Of a DNA stretch of 64,000 nucleotides, positions 9,442 to 18,429 are shown one piece after another. A model generated the notes under the pieces. The model made no database searches and had not been told where the DNA came from. It saw nothing but the letters and a program-made list of their open reading frames with translations. Numbering within the stretch: the stretch's first letter is position 1; each line of letters begins with the position of its first letter. The DNA lies in NCBI GenBank assembly GCA_900316745.1, contig ONEB01000001.1:179094-243093 (forward strand). The letters are read 5' to 3'. This stretch comes from an uncultured Eubacteriales bacterium. Its GTDB lineage: Bacteria; Bacillota; Clostridia; Oscillospirales; Oscillospiraceae. The translations under genes were made by a program, and so were the position numbers.

Positions 9442-10800
9442 TCAGTTTTCGCGGATGACGGCGCCGGCGTTTTTCTCGGCGATGGCGGCGGTGAGCATGG
9501 CCTCCGCCTCATCGGCGGTGAGCGTCTGCTGCTCGCCGGTGGCCATGTCCTTCACCGAGCACTTGCCCTCGCGGAGCTCGTCCTCGCCGAGGAAGATGAC
9601 AAACGGAATGGCGAGCTTGTCGGCATAAGCGATCTTGGCCTTGAACTTCTTCTTCTCGCCGTAGAGCTGCACGCGCAGGCCGGCGCTGCGCAGCTTTGTT
9701 GCCAGCGCGATCGCGCCGGAGAGCTCGTCCGTCATCGGCAGGATCAGCACGTCGGCAGGCGCGGTGAGCACGTCCTCGGAGAGCATGCCCTGCTCCTGCA
9801 GGACATAGAACAGGCGCGTCAGGCCGATGGAGATGCCGACGCCGGGCAGCGCCTTGTTCGTGTAGTACTCGGCGAGGTTATCATACCGTCCGCCGGAGCA
9901 GACCGAGCCGATCTCGGGGTGGTCGGTCATCACGGTCTCATAGACGGTACCGGTGTAGTAGTCCAGCCCGCGCGCGATTGTGAGGTCAATCTCGAAGTTT
10001 TCCTCCGGCACGCCGAACTCCGGCAGGTAGGCGGCGACGGTTCTGAGCTCGTCGAGGCCGAGGTCAAAGACCTCGTTTCTGCCGCGCCAGCCCTCAAGAA
10101 ACTGCAGCTTCTCGGCGCTCGTGCCAGCGACGGTGATAAAGCGCAGGATCTCGTCGGCGGCAGTCTCGTCCACGCCGCACTCGGAGAGCAGCAGCTCGCG
10201 CACCTTGTCAGGCCCGATCTTATCGAGCTTGTCGATCGTGCGCATGACGTCCTGCGCGCGCTCGGTGAGCCCCAGGAGCGCGAAAAAGCCGTTTAAGACC
10301 TTGCGGTTGTTCACGCGGATGCGAAAACGCTTCAGTCCCAGGCGCGTGAACGTCTGGTAGATGATGGCGGGGATCTCCGCCTCGTTCAGGATGTCCAGCG
10401 CGCCGTCGCCGATGACGTCGATATCCGCCTGATAAAACTCGCGGAAGCGGCCGCGCTGCGCGCGCTCGCCGCGCCAGACCTTGCCGATCTGATAGCGGCG
10501 GAACGGGAACGTGAGTTGCCCGTAGTTGAGCGCCACATACTTTGCCAGCGGCACCGTAAGATCGAAGCGGAGCGCCAGATCGTGGTCGCCCTTGTTAAAG
10601 CGGTAGATCTGCTTTTCCGTCTCGCCGCCGCCCTTGGCAAGCAGCACCTCAGACGCCTCGATCGCGGGCGTATCCAGCGGCGTGAAGCCGTAGCGCGCGT
10701 AGGTCTCGCGCAGGACGGAGAGCAACTTCTCCATCTGCGCCTGCTTCGGCGGAAGCAGCTCCATAAAGCCGGACAGGGTCCGGGGTTTTACTCTTTCCAT
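9442..10800 (-). CDS. hisS: Histidine--tRNA ligase
   Basis: 452 residues. Class II synthetase with the HisRS signatures RGLDYYTGTVYE (histidine A) and CSGGRYDNL, and the C-terminal anticodon-binding domain. It charges tRNA-His. ATG 10800 is preceded by AAAGGA. The leader from the upstream gene is about 85 bases and holds only a hairpin at 10832-10867, so there is no room for a T-box. Confidence 0.96.
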   Translation of the reverse strand: MERVKPRTLSGFMELLPPKQAQMEKLLSVLRETYARYGFTPLDTPAIEASEVLLAKGGGETEKQIYRFNKGDHDLALRFDLTVPLAKYVALNYGQLTFPFRRYQIGKVWRGERAQRGRFREFYQADIDVIGDGALDILNEAEIPAIIYQTFTRLGLKRFRIRVNNRKVLNGFFALLGLTERAQDVMRTIDKLDKIGPDKVRELLLSECGVDETAADEILRFITVAGTSAEKLQFLEGWRGRNEVFDLGLDELRTVAAYLPEFGVPEENFEIDLTIARGLDYYTGTVYETVMTDHPEIGSVCSGGRYDNLAEYYTNKALPGVGISIGLTRLFYVLQEQGMLSEDVLTAPADVLILPMTDELSGAIALATKLRSAGLRVQLYGEKKKFKAKIAYADKLAIPFVIFLGEDELREGKCSVKDMATGEQQTLTADEAEAMLTAAIAEKNAGAVIREN

Positions 10801-10831
10801 AAACTGTATGTCCTTTCCGTTTCATGACAGC

Positions 10832-10867
10832 ACAAAACCCCGCTCTGACGTGAGCGGTGTTTTGTGG
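10832..10867. terminator. Hairpin between mgsA-like gene and hisS
   Basis: Arms 10832-10846 and 10853-10867 pair with one mismatch (CACAAAAC-CCGCTC type stem, 6-base loop). The T-run lies inside the stem rather than after it, so it could be a weak terminator or attenuator ahead of hisS. Confidence 0.55.
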
Positions 10868-10885
10868 GATACGTATGCTGCGCGG

Positions 10886-11278
10886 TTATCCTTTGATGAT
10901 TTCGCGCCAGTCGAGGTCGCCGCGGCTCAGGCCGAGGACGAGCATTTCCGCCGTCGCGACATTGGAGGCAAACGGGATGCGCTGCTGGTCGCACAGGCGC
11001 GCCATGCGGTTGACATCGTCGAATCCGTTCTCGTGCTCGGGATCGCACAGGAACAGCACCAGATCGATCTCGTTATAGGAAATGCGCGCGTCGATCTGCT
11101 GGCACCCCTGCGAGGAGTGCAGATAGGTCTCGACGTTCAGCCCGGTCGCGTCGCTGATGAGCTTTCCCGTGGTGCGCGTGGAGCAAAGATTGTGCTTTGC
11201 CAGCACGCCGCAGTAAGCGATGCAGAACTGCACCATCAGCTCTTTTTTCCGGTCATGTGCGATCAATGCAATATTCAT
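10886..11278 (-). CDS. Methylglyoxal-synthase-like protein with altered active site
   Basis: 130 residues from ATG 11278 (GGAGGA eight bases upstream). The fold is clear: AHDRKKELMVQF, then the phosphate-binding STRTTGKLI and the ending NVATAEMLV, all as in MgsA, which converts dihydroxyacetone phosphate to methylglyoxal. But the catalytic Asp of the G-G-D-Q-Q motif (Asp71 in E. coli) is Cys59 here (QGCQQ), and the position of catalytic His98 is Phe86, with one residue deleted in that loop. An Asp near the Asp101 position is kept. The phosphate-site loop SGP is also changed. It may therefore bind a phosphorylated ligand without making methylglyoxal. It lies between PBP2 and hisS. Confidence 0.8.
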   Translation of the reverse strand: MNIALIAHDRKKELMVQFCIAYCGVLAKHNLCSTRTTGKLISDATGLNVETYLHSSQGCQQIDARISYNEIDLVLFLCDPEHENGFDDVNRMARLCDQQRIPFASNVATAEMLVLGLSRGDLDWREIIKG

Positions 11279-11338
11279 AGACAAATCCTCCATAGGTATG
11301 TGCGGTTACGATCTATCTCAAACCTGCGGAACGCGCTC

Positions 11339-13402
11339 TCACTGAAGCAGAGCCAACTCCGTTTCCACAGCGGTGCTGAGCGTTTTTTCGGTGAAGTAGG
11401 CGTCGAGCACATCGCGGGCGATGCTCGCGATGCTTGCGCCGGAGGTACCGTGCTCCACCACGACGGCGACGGCGATCTGAGGATCGTCATACGGGGCGTA
11501 GCAGATGAAGATGGCGTTGTTGACCTGGTTTTCGCCGACCTGCGCGGTGCCGGTCTTGGCGGCAACAAGCGGGGTATAGCCGCCGAACGTGGAATAAGCC
11601 GAGCCCTGCGGGTCGTTGGCGACGAGGTACATGCCCTGCTGCACGGCCTTCCAGTTGTAGTCCGGTGAATCCACAGTCGACATCACCTCGTGCTGCGCGG
11701 AGGCGATCTCGGTGGAGTAGTCATAGCTGCGCACGGTCTTCATGATGGAGGCCGAGTGGCGCACGCCGCCGTTGGCGATCGTGGCGCAGTATTCCGCCAG
11801 CTGCATCGGCGTAAAGAGGCTCAGCGACTGGCCGATCGACGCCTGCAGCGTGTCGCCCTTGTACCACGCCGCGCCCTCGCGCGCCTTCTTCAGCTCCTCG
11901 GACGCCATCTGGCCGGTGCTCTCGGGGATCTCGATGCCGGTGTGCTGGCCGAGACCGAACGCCGCAGCGTACTTGCCGAGGGTCTCGATCTTCAAACTGT
12001 CGCCGACGGTGAAGAAGAACACGTTGCACGAGTCGCGCAGGGCGTCCGTGACGTTGTCCGTGCCGTGCGAGCCGGGATAAACCCAGCAGTGCGGCGCGTA
12101 GCCGGTGTCCTCATACTTGGTGAAGACGCCTTCGCAATTGAAGTATGTGTTGGTGGTGATGACGCCCTCTGTCAAACCGGCAATGGCGGTGCAGGGCTTG
12201 AACGTGGAGCCCGGCTCGTAGGCGCCGTCGAGCGCGCGGTTGATGAGCGGGCGGTGCGTGTCATCGTGGTTGAGCTCAGAGGCGTAGTCCGAGTCCGACA
12301 TGGCGCGCTGGAGGTCATAGCTCGGGTAGCTCGCCATGGCGAGAGGCTCGCCAGTTTTGACCTCGACGGCGACGACCGCGCCGCCGGTGCCGACCTTGGT
12401 GCCTTCGGGATCGTCGGCGTTCTGGCGCATGTTCTCAATGCCGGTGGCGAGCGCCTTTTCGGTCGCGCCCTGCAGATCGAGGTCGATCGTGAGGCTCACA
12501 TTGTTGCCGGGTTCGGGCTCGGTGGTATAGGACGTGTTCGTGATCGTGCCGGCGGCGTTGCGCGTGACGATGGCGGTGCCGTCCTTTCCGTGGAGCTGGC
12601 TTTCAAAGGCATATTCCGCGCCGGATTTGCCCACCGTGGCGTCCATGGAATACCCAAGCGCGCCGTAGGTCTGGTACTCGCTTGCGGTCATAAGACCGGT
12701 CTGGCCGAGGATATGCGGGGCGAGGCTGGTGTTGTACTGCCGCTTGAACGAGACCGCGACCTCAAAGCCGCGCACGTTCTGCTCCATGAGCGCGGCGATC
12801 AGATCCATGCTCGCGTCCTCGACGAAAACATAGTCCGCCGTGGGCGTGACGTAGCGCACCTTCAGCTCATAGCGGATGCCGGCGATCGTGCGCATGTCCT
12901 CTGCCGAGTAGTTGTTGTTGATTTTGAATTTATCGCGAAAAACGCTCATGAGCTCCACGGCGCTGGCGTCCTGCGGAAGATCCACGCTCTCCAGATAGGC
13001 GTTTAAGAGCGTGCGCTGCAGCTCGTTCATGCGCGTGTACTCAAAGGGCGGCTTTTTCGTGATGGGGAGCGTATCGGTATAGGTGTCGCCGCAGGATTGC
13101 ACCGCGTGCACCATCTGCAAAATGGCGGCGTTGGGGTCATCCTGCGCCAGAAGCGCCTCGGCGTTGAGCACGATGTTGTTGATGCTCGTGTTCGACACCA
13201 GCACGCGCCCGTAGCGGTCGAGGATATTGCCGCGCGCGGCGACCACGCGCTGCGCGGTGGCGACGTTGTTGCGGCTCTCCTCATAGTAGGCGCGCCCCTC
13301 TACGATCTGCAGTTTATAAAGCGCCACGAAGAAGATCACGAGCAGCACGGCGAGAATCGCTCCCATGACGCCCGTTCTTCCGGGTCTTACGGGTTTATCC
13401 AT
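11339..13402 (-). CDS. mrdA: Penicillin-binding protein 2 (class B transpeptidase)
   Basis: 687 residues from ATG 13402 (AAAGGA upstream; it overlaps the mreD stop by 8 bases). One N-terminal membrane helix at about 13-32, a dimerisation/pedestal region, then the transpeptidase with all three motifs: STFK at 399-402, SCN at 458-460 and KTG at 616-618. It cross-links peptidoglycan during cell elongation in the periplasm-equivalent space. Its place after mreC and mreD supports an elongasome PBP2 rather than a division or sporulation enzyme. Beta-lactams would acylate Ser399. Confidence 0.93.
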   Translation of the reverse strand: MDKPVRPGRTGVMGAILAVLLVIFFVALYKLQIVEGRAYYEESRNNVATAQRVVAARGNILDRYGRVLVSNTSINNIVLNAEALLAQDDPNAAILQMVHAVQSCGDTYTDTLPITKKPPFEYTRMNELQRTLLNAYLESVDLPQDASAVELMSVFRDKFKINNNYSAEDMRTIAGIRYELKVRYVTPTADYVFVEDASMDLIAALMEQNVRGFEVAVSFKRQYNTSLAPHILGQTGLMTASEYQTYGALGYSMDATVGKSGAEYAFESQLHGKDGTAIVTRNAAGTITNTSYTTEPEPGNNVSLTIDLDLQGATEKALATGIENMRQNADDPEGTKVGTGGAVVAVEVKTGEPLAMASYPSYDLQRAMSDSDYASELNHDDTHRPLINRALDGAYEPGSTFKPCTAIAGLTEGVITTNTYFNCEGVFTKYEDTGYAPHCWVYPGSHGTDNVTDALRDSCNVFFFTVGDSLKIETLGKYAAAFGLGQHTGIEIPESTGQMASEELKKAREGAAWYKGDTLQASIGQSLSLFTPMQLAEYCATIANGGVRHSASIMKTVRSYDYSTEIASAQHEVMSTVDSPDYNWKAVQQGMYLVANDPQGSAYSTFGGYTPLVAAKTGTAQVGENQVNNAIFICYAPYDDPQIAVAVVVEHGTSGASIASIARDVLDAYFTEKTLSTAVETELALLQ

Positions 13403-13937
13403 GTTCAGGTTCCTTTGTATTCGCGGTGCGGACACGCTTGCGCGCCGCGCCGCGGCTGATATAGAAATACGGGATGGCAAGCGGCAGGCTCACGATCGTC
13501 TGGCGGAGCGCCGCGCCCAGAAGCGGCGCAAACGCCGCGCCCTTAAAGATCCAGGGACGGAACATCTGCGCAAAGCCCGTGATCAGAAAGCCGAGCATGC
13601 ACAGGCACAGAAATCCCAGGAGCGTCCGGTTGACGAGATATTCCGACGCCATGCCGGCGCCGAAGCCGATGAACGGCAAAAGCGTGAGAAACAGGACATT
13701 CGTTTCCGGATAGCCCATGTCGCAGAGAAAGCCTGCGGCAAGCCCAAACACCGCGCCCCACACGGAGCCATGGAACATCGCCACGGCGATGACCACGGCG
13801 GGGACGAACATGGCATGCACGCCCCACAGGCGCACGCGGGCGAAGATCGTGTTCTGCGCAAGGATCGTCACGATGAGATACAGCGCGCACCAGAGCGCCG
13901 AGCGGATCGCGCGTTTGTTGATGAGATCACGCCACAT
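13395..13937 (-). CDS. mreD: Rod shape-determining protein MreD
   Basis: 180 residues, highly hydrophobic with about five membrane helices and a short basic C-terminal tail. Family size and position between mreC and PBP2 identify it; MreD sequences themselves are weakly conserved. It links cytoplasmic MreB filaments to the wall-synthesis enzymes. It starts 3 bases after mreC and ends inside the PBP2 start, suggesting translational coupling. No mreB is seen in the window. Confidence 0.88.
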   Translation of the reverse strand: MWRDLINKRAIRSALWCALYLIVTILAQNTIFARVRLWGVHAMFVPAVVIAVAMFHGSVWGAVFGLAAGFLCDMGYPETNVLFLTLLPFIGFGAGMASEYLVNRTLLGFLCLCMLGFLITGFAQMFRPWIFKGAAFAPLLGAALRQTIVSLPLAIPYFYISRGAARKRVRTANTKEPEHG

Positions 13938-13940
13938 GCC

Positions 13941-14789
13941 TTACTCCACCACTTCAAAGTCCTTGATGATGAACACCTGCAGAAGATTGCTGAGATCGCA
14001 GGCCGGCGTCACGACGCCGAACGTCTGCTGACCGCCCGCAGCGGTGCGCACCTCTTCCACGGTGCCGACGACGAGTCCGGCGGGATATGCGCCGCCCTTG
14101 CCGGAGGTGAGCACGGTGTCACCCGGGAAGAGGCTCACGCCCTCCATGAGATAGCCGAGCTTCGTTTTGCCCTCCTGCATAAGCGAGAAATCGCCGGTGA
14201 TCATGCCGGTCGCGCCGCTGTTGGAGACATAGCCGCCGGCGCTGAGATCGATATCGATCACAGTGCGCACCGTCGCCCAGCCGGAGCCGACCTCCGTCAC
14301 CTGGCCGACGAGCGAGCCGCCCTCGGTGATGACGCAGTCGCCCGGCTCGATGCCGGCCTCCTCGCCCTTGCTGATCGTGATCATGCTCGACCAGTTCGAG
14401 GCAGAGAACGCGACGACCTTTGCCGCCTCGAGCTTGAAGTCGGAGTGGCGCTGGCTCAGATCCAGCAGATCGCGCAGACGCTCGTTCTCCTGCACGGCCT
14501 CTCTCCCCTCGCGGGCTTCCCGCTGCGCCGACGCGAGCTCCTCGCGCAGGCGCTGGTTTTCAGCCTTGAGCGTGTCATAGCGGTAGATGTTGCCGTACAT
14601 GCTCTCCAGCCAGCCCGTGAACGTGACAGACGCCTGCTGGAACGGTTCGCGCAAAATGCCGTCCAGATTCGTCAGAAAGCCCGCCTTGCCGCCCAGCGCG
14701 CCGACCACCGCGCCGACGATGATCGCCGCCACGATGACCACGGCAAGCAGCCGCAGGCCGTTGGTTTTCAAAAATTTCTTCCAGTTCAT
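13941..14789 (-). CDS. mreC: Rod shape-determining protein MreC
   Basis: 282 residues: a membrane anchor at about 12-34, a coiled coil at about 70-112, then the two beta-barrel domains of MreC, which sit outside the membrane and bind PBP2. The start overlaps the maf stop by four bases (ATGA type), so the genes are cotranslated. Confidence 0.93.
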   Translation of the reverse strand: MNWKKFLKTNGLRLLAVVIVAAIIVGAVVGALGGKAGFLTNLDGILREPFQQASVTFTGWLESMYGNIYRYDTLKAENQRLREELASAQREAREGREAVQENERLRDLLDLSQRHSDFKLEAAKVVAFSASNWSSMITISKGEEAGIEPGDCVITEGGSLVGQVTEVGSGWATVRTVIDIDLSAGGYVSNSGATGMITGDFSLMQEGKTKLGYLMEGVSLFPGDTVLTSGKGGAYPAGLVVGTVEEVRTAAGGQQTFGVVTPACDLSNLLQVFIIKDFEVVE

Positions 14790-15358
14790 AAGAGTTCTGT
14801 CCCAAATAGTTTCAGCATTTGTCCGAGCGCACAGACAGGCAGGCCCATGACATTGAAGAAGTCGCCGTCGATGCCGGAGATCAGAAGCGAGCCTTTGCCC
14901 TGAATGCCGTAAGCGCCGGCCTTGTCCATCGGCTCGCCGGTGGCGATATAGCCTGCGATCTCCGCGTCCGTCAGGGCGCGGAAGTGCACATCGGTCGCCT
15001 CGGCATGGGTGCGCGTCTGCGCGCCGCGGATCACGGCGACGCCGGTGTAGACCGTATGCGCACGGCCGGAGAGCGCGCGGAGCATCCGCGCGGCATCCGC
15101 CTCGTCATGGGGCTTGCCGAACACGGCGTCATCGAGGCACACGATGGTGTCCGCGCCGATCACGATGTCATCGGCACTGCACCGCTGCGCGACCTCGCGC
15201 GCCTTGTGCAGCGCAAGCGCCTCGGCAAGCGCGCCGCCGGTGAGACCCGGGTCGGCGATCTCCTCGCCCACGGCGGGCAGGATCTTTAAGGGGTGCACAC
15301 CCAAAAGCTCCATCAGCTCCCGTCTGCGGGGAGATGCGGAGGCGAGTACATACTGCAA
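14786..15358 (-). CDS. maf: Maf-family nucleoside triphosphate pyrophosphatase
   Basis: 190 residues with the Maf signature at the N-terminus (LASASPRRRELM) and the catalytic region IVIGADTIV. Family members hydrolyse dTTP, UTP and modified nucleotides to monophosphates and are often encoded beside mreBCD, as here. Specificity cannot be read with certainty. It sits 18 bases after the U32 peptidase gene. Confidence 0.93.
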   Translation of the reverse strand: MQYVLASASPRRRELMELLGVHPLKILPAVGEEIADPGLTGGALAEALALHKAREVAQRCSADDIVIGADTIVCLDDAVFGKPHDEADAARMLRALSGRAHTVYTGVAVIRGAQTRTHAEATDVHFRALTDAEIAGYIATGEPMDKAGAYGIQGKGSLLISGIDGDFFNVMGLPVCALGQMLKLFGTELL

Positions 15359-15376
15359 AACGGATTCCTCCAGTGA

Positions 15377-17464
15377 TTATTCCACGCCGCGATAGTAAAG
15401 CCCGCGTGTCAGGCCGTTCGGGCGGTAATCCGTGAGCCCCAGATAGCTCTTGGCGACCTCGACGCACTCATGCGGCGTCTCGGTGGTGAAGAGCAGTCTC
15501 GCGCCCCAGAGTCCCGCCGTTTCATAGTCCTCGTGCTTATCGGCGAGATAAAGCTTGTGGGCATTGAAGATGATGTTCCGGCAGCCGAACGTGCGCACGA
15601 CCGGGAACGACGATCCGCGCCGATCCGTAAGCGCGTTCGGGACATGGCAGTTACAGCGGCCGGCGCTGTTTTTGATGACGCACTGCTCCGTGACCATGCA
15701 CGGGAGGCGTCCGTAGACGATCGCCTCGGTGTCGATGGCCTTGGAGAGGTCGCGGATCTGCGCCATGCGCAGCTCAAACGACGCCGTGACGGACTGGAAA
15801 CCCGCCTGCCGCAGCAGATCAAGCGTATAGGAGTTAAAGACGTTCAGGCCGAAGTCGCCGCGCATCTTCATGCCCGCGCGGCTCGAGAGCACGATATGAC
15901 CGAGGTTTCCGACCACGGTCTGCCGCACGCCATAGCTCCACGCCGTGCGCAGGAGATCGGAGATCTCCTCGTTCTGCTCATCGGTGATGATGCGCGGCAG
16001 CACAGCCGCGATCGGGATGTGCAGATCCTGAAACGGCTCGAGCAGCTCCGGGTTTTCGCCGATGATCTCGACCGGAATATACATCAGATCCGGCTGGAGC
16101 GCCGCAAGCGCGGGCGTGAGCTGGTCGGGCTTTGTGACCTGATAGATCTGCACCGGCGTCGTATAGCGGTTGTGCCCCTCGGGCATCGGCGGAATGGGCA
16201 GGCTCCGGCGCTCGGGCGCCTTGGCGCGCGCCTCCTTCAGCTCCGTGATCAGGCGGCGGCGCAGATCGTTCAGCGCTCCGGTCGGGACAAAGAGCCCGTC
16301 GTCCACGATGGTCTCAATGGATTCGGCATAGTACGGCGTGCCGCCGGTTTTGGAAAACTGATCGCGCAGCGCCTCATCCGTGAGCGCGGTACTGCGCGCG
16401 GCCTCGGGCACACTGCCGGAGGCAACAGCGCGGTAGCCGTCCAGATCCTGCGCCGCGGCGCGGATGGGCTGACCCGCCTGCGCGACGACATAAAAGTGCA
16501 CGGGCACGCGCCGCCGTTCCCCGTCGCCGTACTGCTTGCGGGCGGCGGTGAACAGCTTTTCGGCAGGGCGGTCGTTCTCGGTGCGGGTGCCGAGCATGTC
16601 AGGCCCTTTCTCTCCGAGGAAATACCCCTGTGTGAAGCCCTGCCGCGAGAACGCAAGCGACAGGCGGCTGCGCTCCTCCGGCGTCGGGCGGCGGTGTTCG
16701 CGGATGCAGCGGGCATACACGTCCGTCACGACGGCGACGTATTCCGGCCGCTTCATGCGCCCCTCGATCTTCACGCAGGCAACGCCCGCGTCCTCCAGAT
16801 CGGCCAGATAGTCCACAAGGCAGTTATCTTTCAGGCTCAGAGGATATTCATCCATGCGCCCGCCCATGCTGTACTGCATGCGGCAGGGCTGCGCGCAGGC
16901 GCCGCGGTTGCCGCTGCGGCGGCCGATCAGTGCGCTCATGTAGCACTGTCCGGAATAGCAGAAGCACAGCGCGCCGTGCACGAAGACCTCGGTCTCGATG
17001 GAGCAGTGCTGCGTGATGTAGCGGATTTGTTCCAGACTCAGCTCGCGCGAGAGCACGACACGGGTGCAGCCCATCTCCGCCGCGGCCTCCGCCCCGGCGA
17101 GATCGTGCACGCTCATCTGTGTGCTCGCATGCAGCGGCAGGTCGGGCAGCGCCTCGCGCAGGACGCGCAGCAGACCCAGATCCTGCACCAGCACGGCGTC
17201 CGCCCCCAGATCGGAGGCGCGCCGCGCCAGATCCACCGCCTGCGCTATCTCGCGGTCGCCCACAAGGGTGTTCATCGTGACATACACCTTGCAGCCGCGG
17301 ATGTGGCAGTAGCGCACGGCCTTGGCAAATTCTTCTTCGGTAAAATTGTTTGCACCGCGGCGCGCGTTATACGCGCCGAAGCCCAGATAAACCGCGTCCG
17401 CCCCGTTTTGCACCGCCGCGATGACGGCGTCGGGACTTCCGGCGGGAGATAGCAGTTCCAGCAT
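15377..17464 (-). CDS. Peptidase U32 family protein
   Basis: 695 residues. The N-terminal half is a U32 TIM-barrel domain beginning LLSPAGSPDAV and carrying the U32 signature around VHGALCFCYSGQCYMS, plus CAQPC. A second region near the C-terminus has further cysteines (GRCNCHVPNAL). Some U32 proteins (RlhA, TrhP) hydroxylate RNA bases with an iron-sulfur cluster held by such cysteines, so an RNA-modifying role is as plausible as proteolysis. It is the first gene after the promoter at 17551-17579 and heads the maf-mre-PBP2 operon. Confidence 0.9.
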   Translation of the reverse strand: MLELLSPAGSPDAVIAAVQNGADAVYLGFGAYNARRGANNFTEEEFAKAVRYCHIRGCKVYVTMNTLVGDREIAQAVDLARRASDLGADAVLVQDLGLLRVLREALPDLPLHASTQMSVHDLAGAEAAAEMGCTRVVLSRELSLEQIRYITQHCSIETEVFVHGALCFCYSGQCYMSALIGRRSGNRGACAQPCRMQYSMGGRMDEYPLSLKDNCLVDYLADLEDAGVACVKIEGRMKRPEYVAVVTDVYARCIREHRRPTPEERSRLSLAFSRQGFTQGYFLGEKGPDMLGTRTENDRPAEKLFTAARKQYGDGERRRVPVHFYVVAQAGQPIRAAAQDLDGYRAVASGSVPEAARSTALTDEALRDQFSKTGGTPYYAESIETIVDDGLFVPTGALNDLRRRLITELKEARAKAPERRSLPIPPMPEGHNRYTTPVQIYQVTKPDQLTPALAALQPDLMYIPVEIIGENPELLEPFQDLHIPIAAVLPRIITDEQNEEISDLLRTAWSYGVRQTVVGNLGHIVLSSRAGMKMRGDFGLNVFNSYTLDLLRQAGFQSVTASFELRMAQIRDLSKAIDTEAIVYGRLPCMVTEQCVIKNSAGRCNCHVPNALTDRRGSSFPVVRTFGCRNIIFNAHKLYLADKHEDYETAGLWGARLLFTTETPHECVEVAKSYLGLTDYRPNGLTRGLYYRGVE

Positions 17465-17550
17465 AGTTTCCTCGATCCGTTTGCCGCGGAAAAAGCAGGC
17501 GCAGGAGCGCTCTTTTTCCGTCTGGGCAAACTCCCAGTAATACAGGGTAC

Positions 17551-17579
17551 ATTATACAAAACAATCCCCCCGGTGTCAA
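17551..17579 (-). promoter_or_regulatory. Promoter of the U32-maf-mreCD-PBP2 operon
   Basis: Minus strand TTGACA (17579-17574), 17-bp spacer, TATAAT (17556-17551), 87 bases upstream of the U32 start: a consensus promoter. Confidence 0.9.
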
Positions 17580-17670
17580 CCGCGCGGCGCCCTCCGGAGG
17601 GGCTCGAAACCGCCCGGATCGGCGCAGGAAAAAAGATTTCAGAAAAATTTTAAAAAAATTTCGAAAAACG

Positions 17671-17702
17671 TTAAACCGAATCCGCAGCCGGTGCGTCTAT
17701 GG
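17671..17702 (+). promoter_or_regulatory. ECF-type promoter matching the sigma-factor promoter at 53.7 kb
   Basis: TTAAAC (17671-17676), 17-bp spacer, CGTCTATGG (17694-17702), then AGTGAA. The element at 53724-53755 has the same boxes, the same spacing and the same GTGAA after one variable base, while the spacers differ. The AAAC/CGTC core agrees with known Gram-positive ECF promoters. It lies 69 bases upstream of the lipoprotein start. Confidence 0.75.
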
Positions 17703-17770
17703 AGTGAAAACACCGGGCAGGGGCAAGACAGACAGCCGCCGCCCGAAGTAAAAAAAGGAGATGCACCACC

Positions 17771-18097
17771 ATGAAAAAACGCACCCACATCACCCGCGCG
17801 CTCGCCTACGTCCTCGCGCTCGTCCTGCTGACCACCGCGCTGACCGCCTGCGGCGGCGGAAGCACGCTCAGCGGCACCTACCGCTCCAACGATCTGATCG
17901 CCCAGGCGTTCACATTCTCCGGCGACACCGTGATGATGTCCGCCTTCGGCATCAACGCCAACGGTCACTATACGATCAGCGGCGACACGATCGAGATCAC
18001 CTACTCGCTCTTCGGCATGGATTACACCTGGAGCCAGTCGTTTTCCCGCGACGGCAGCAGCATTTTCATCGGCGGGACGGAATTCATCAAGCAGTAA
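17771..18097 (+). CDS. Small beta-rich lipoprotein
   Basis: 108 residues. Signal peptide with basic start, hydrophobic stretch and lipobox LTAC around residue 27, so it should be a membrane-anchored surface lipoprotein. The mature part is mostly alternating polar/hydrophobic strands with Gly turns, ending GGTEFIK, resembling small DUF5640-like proteins of gut Clostridia; function unknown. AAGGAG precedes the ATG. First gene behind the ECF-type promoter and followed by three membrane-associated small proteins. Confidence 0.8.
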   Translation: MKKRTHITRALAYVLALVLLTTALTACGGGSTLSGTYRSNDLIAQAFTFSGDTVMMSAFGINANGHYTISGDTIEITYSLFGMDYTWSQSFSRDGSSIFIGGTEFIKQ

Positions 18098-18136
18098 CCC
18101 ACACCAACCACTATTGATCTGAGAGGAGATATCATC

Positions 18137-18412
18137 ATGAGAAAAACGTACGCACACAATTCGATCATCATCGGCTTCCTCGTCGGGCTGCTCGTCGCGC
18201 TCCAGACGGAAAGCATCGTTCTCGGCGCACTCTCCTGCATCGCGGTGTCCGTCGTCGGCTTCATTCTGATCCGGCTTCTGGAGAACGCCGTGGACAAGGG
18301 CGTGGACGCCGTCGCGGACAAGACCGCGCAGGCCATCCGCAGCCGCAAAGCGAAAAACGGCGCCTGCGCTCCGGCGCAGAACACCACGCGTTTCCCGGGC
18401 AATCACCGCTAA
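18137..18412 (+). CDS. Small membrane protein with basic cytoplasmic tail
   Basis: 91 residues: two closely spaced hydrophobic segments (about 9-25 and 29-47) then an amphipathic basic tail. The tail RSRKAKNGACAP resembles that of the 63-residue protein at 18921 (AAKRRKTCAP), and both have an AVD motif after the membrane segment, so the two are probably distant paralogues. AGGAGA precedes the ATG. Function unknown. Confidence 0.7.
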   Translation: MRKTYAHNSIIIGFLVGLLVALQTESIVLGALSCIAVSVVGFILIRLLENAVDKGVDAVADKTAQAIRSRKAKNGACAPAQNTTRFPGNHR

Positions 18413-18429
18413 AGAAAGGAGTCCATACC

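Larger units (their letters stand above)
17465..17770. other. Divergent intergenic region with two promoters
   Basis: 306 bases without a gene. It holds a sigma-A promoter firing leftward (17551-17579), an A/T-rich tract at 17630-17670 and an ECF-type promoter firing rightward (17671-17702). Nothing else was recognised. Confidence 0.7.

Noticed and set aside
10801-10885. T-box leader upstream of hisS
   Set aside because: Only about 85 bases between genes and a single hairpin, with no T-box sequence.
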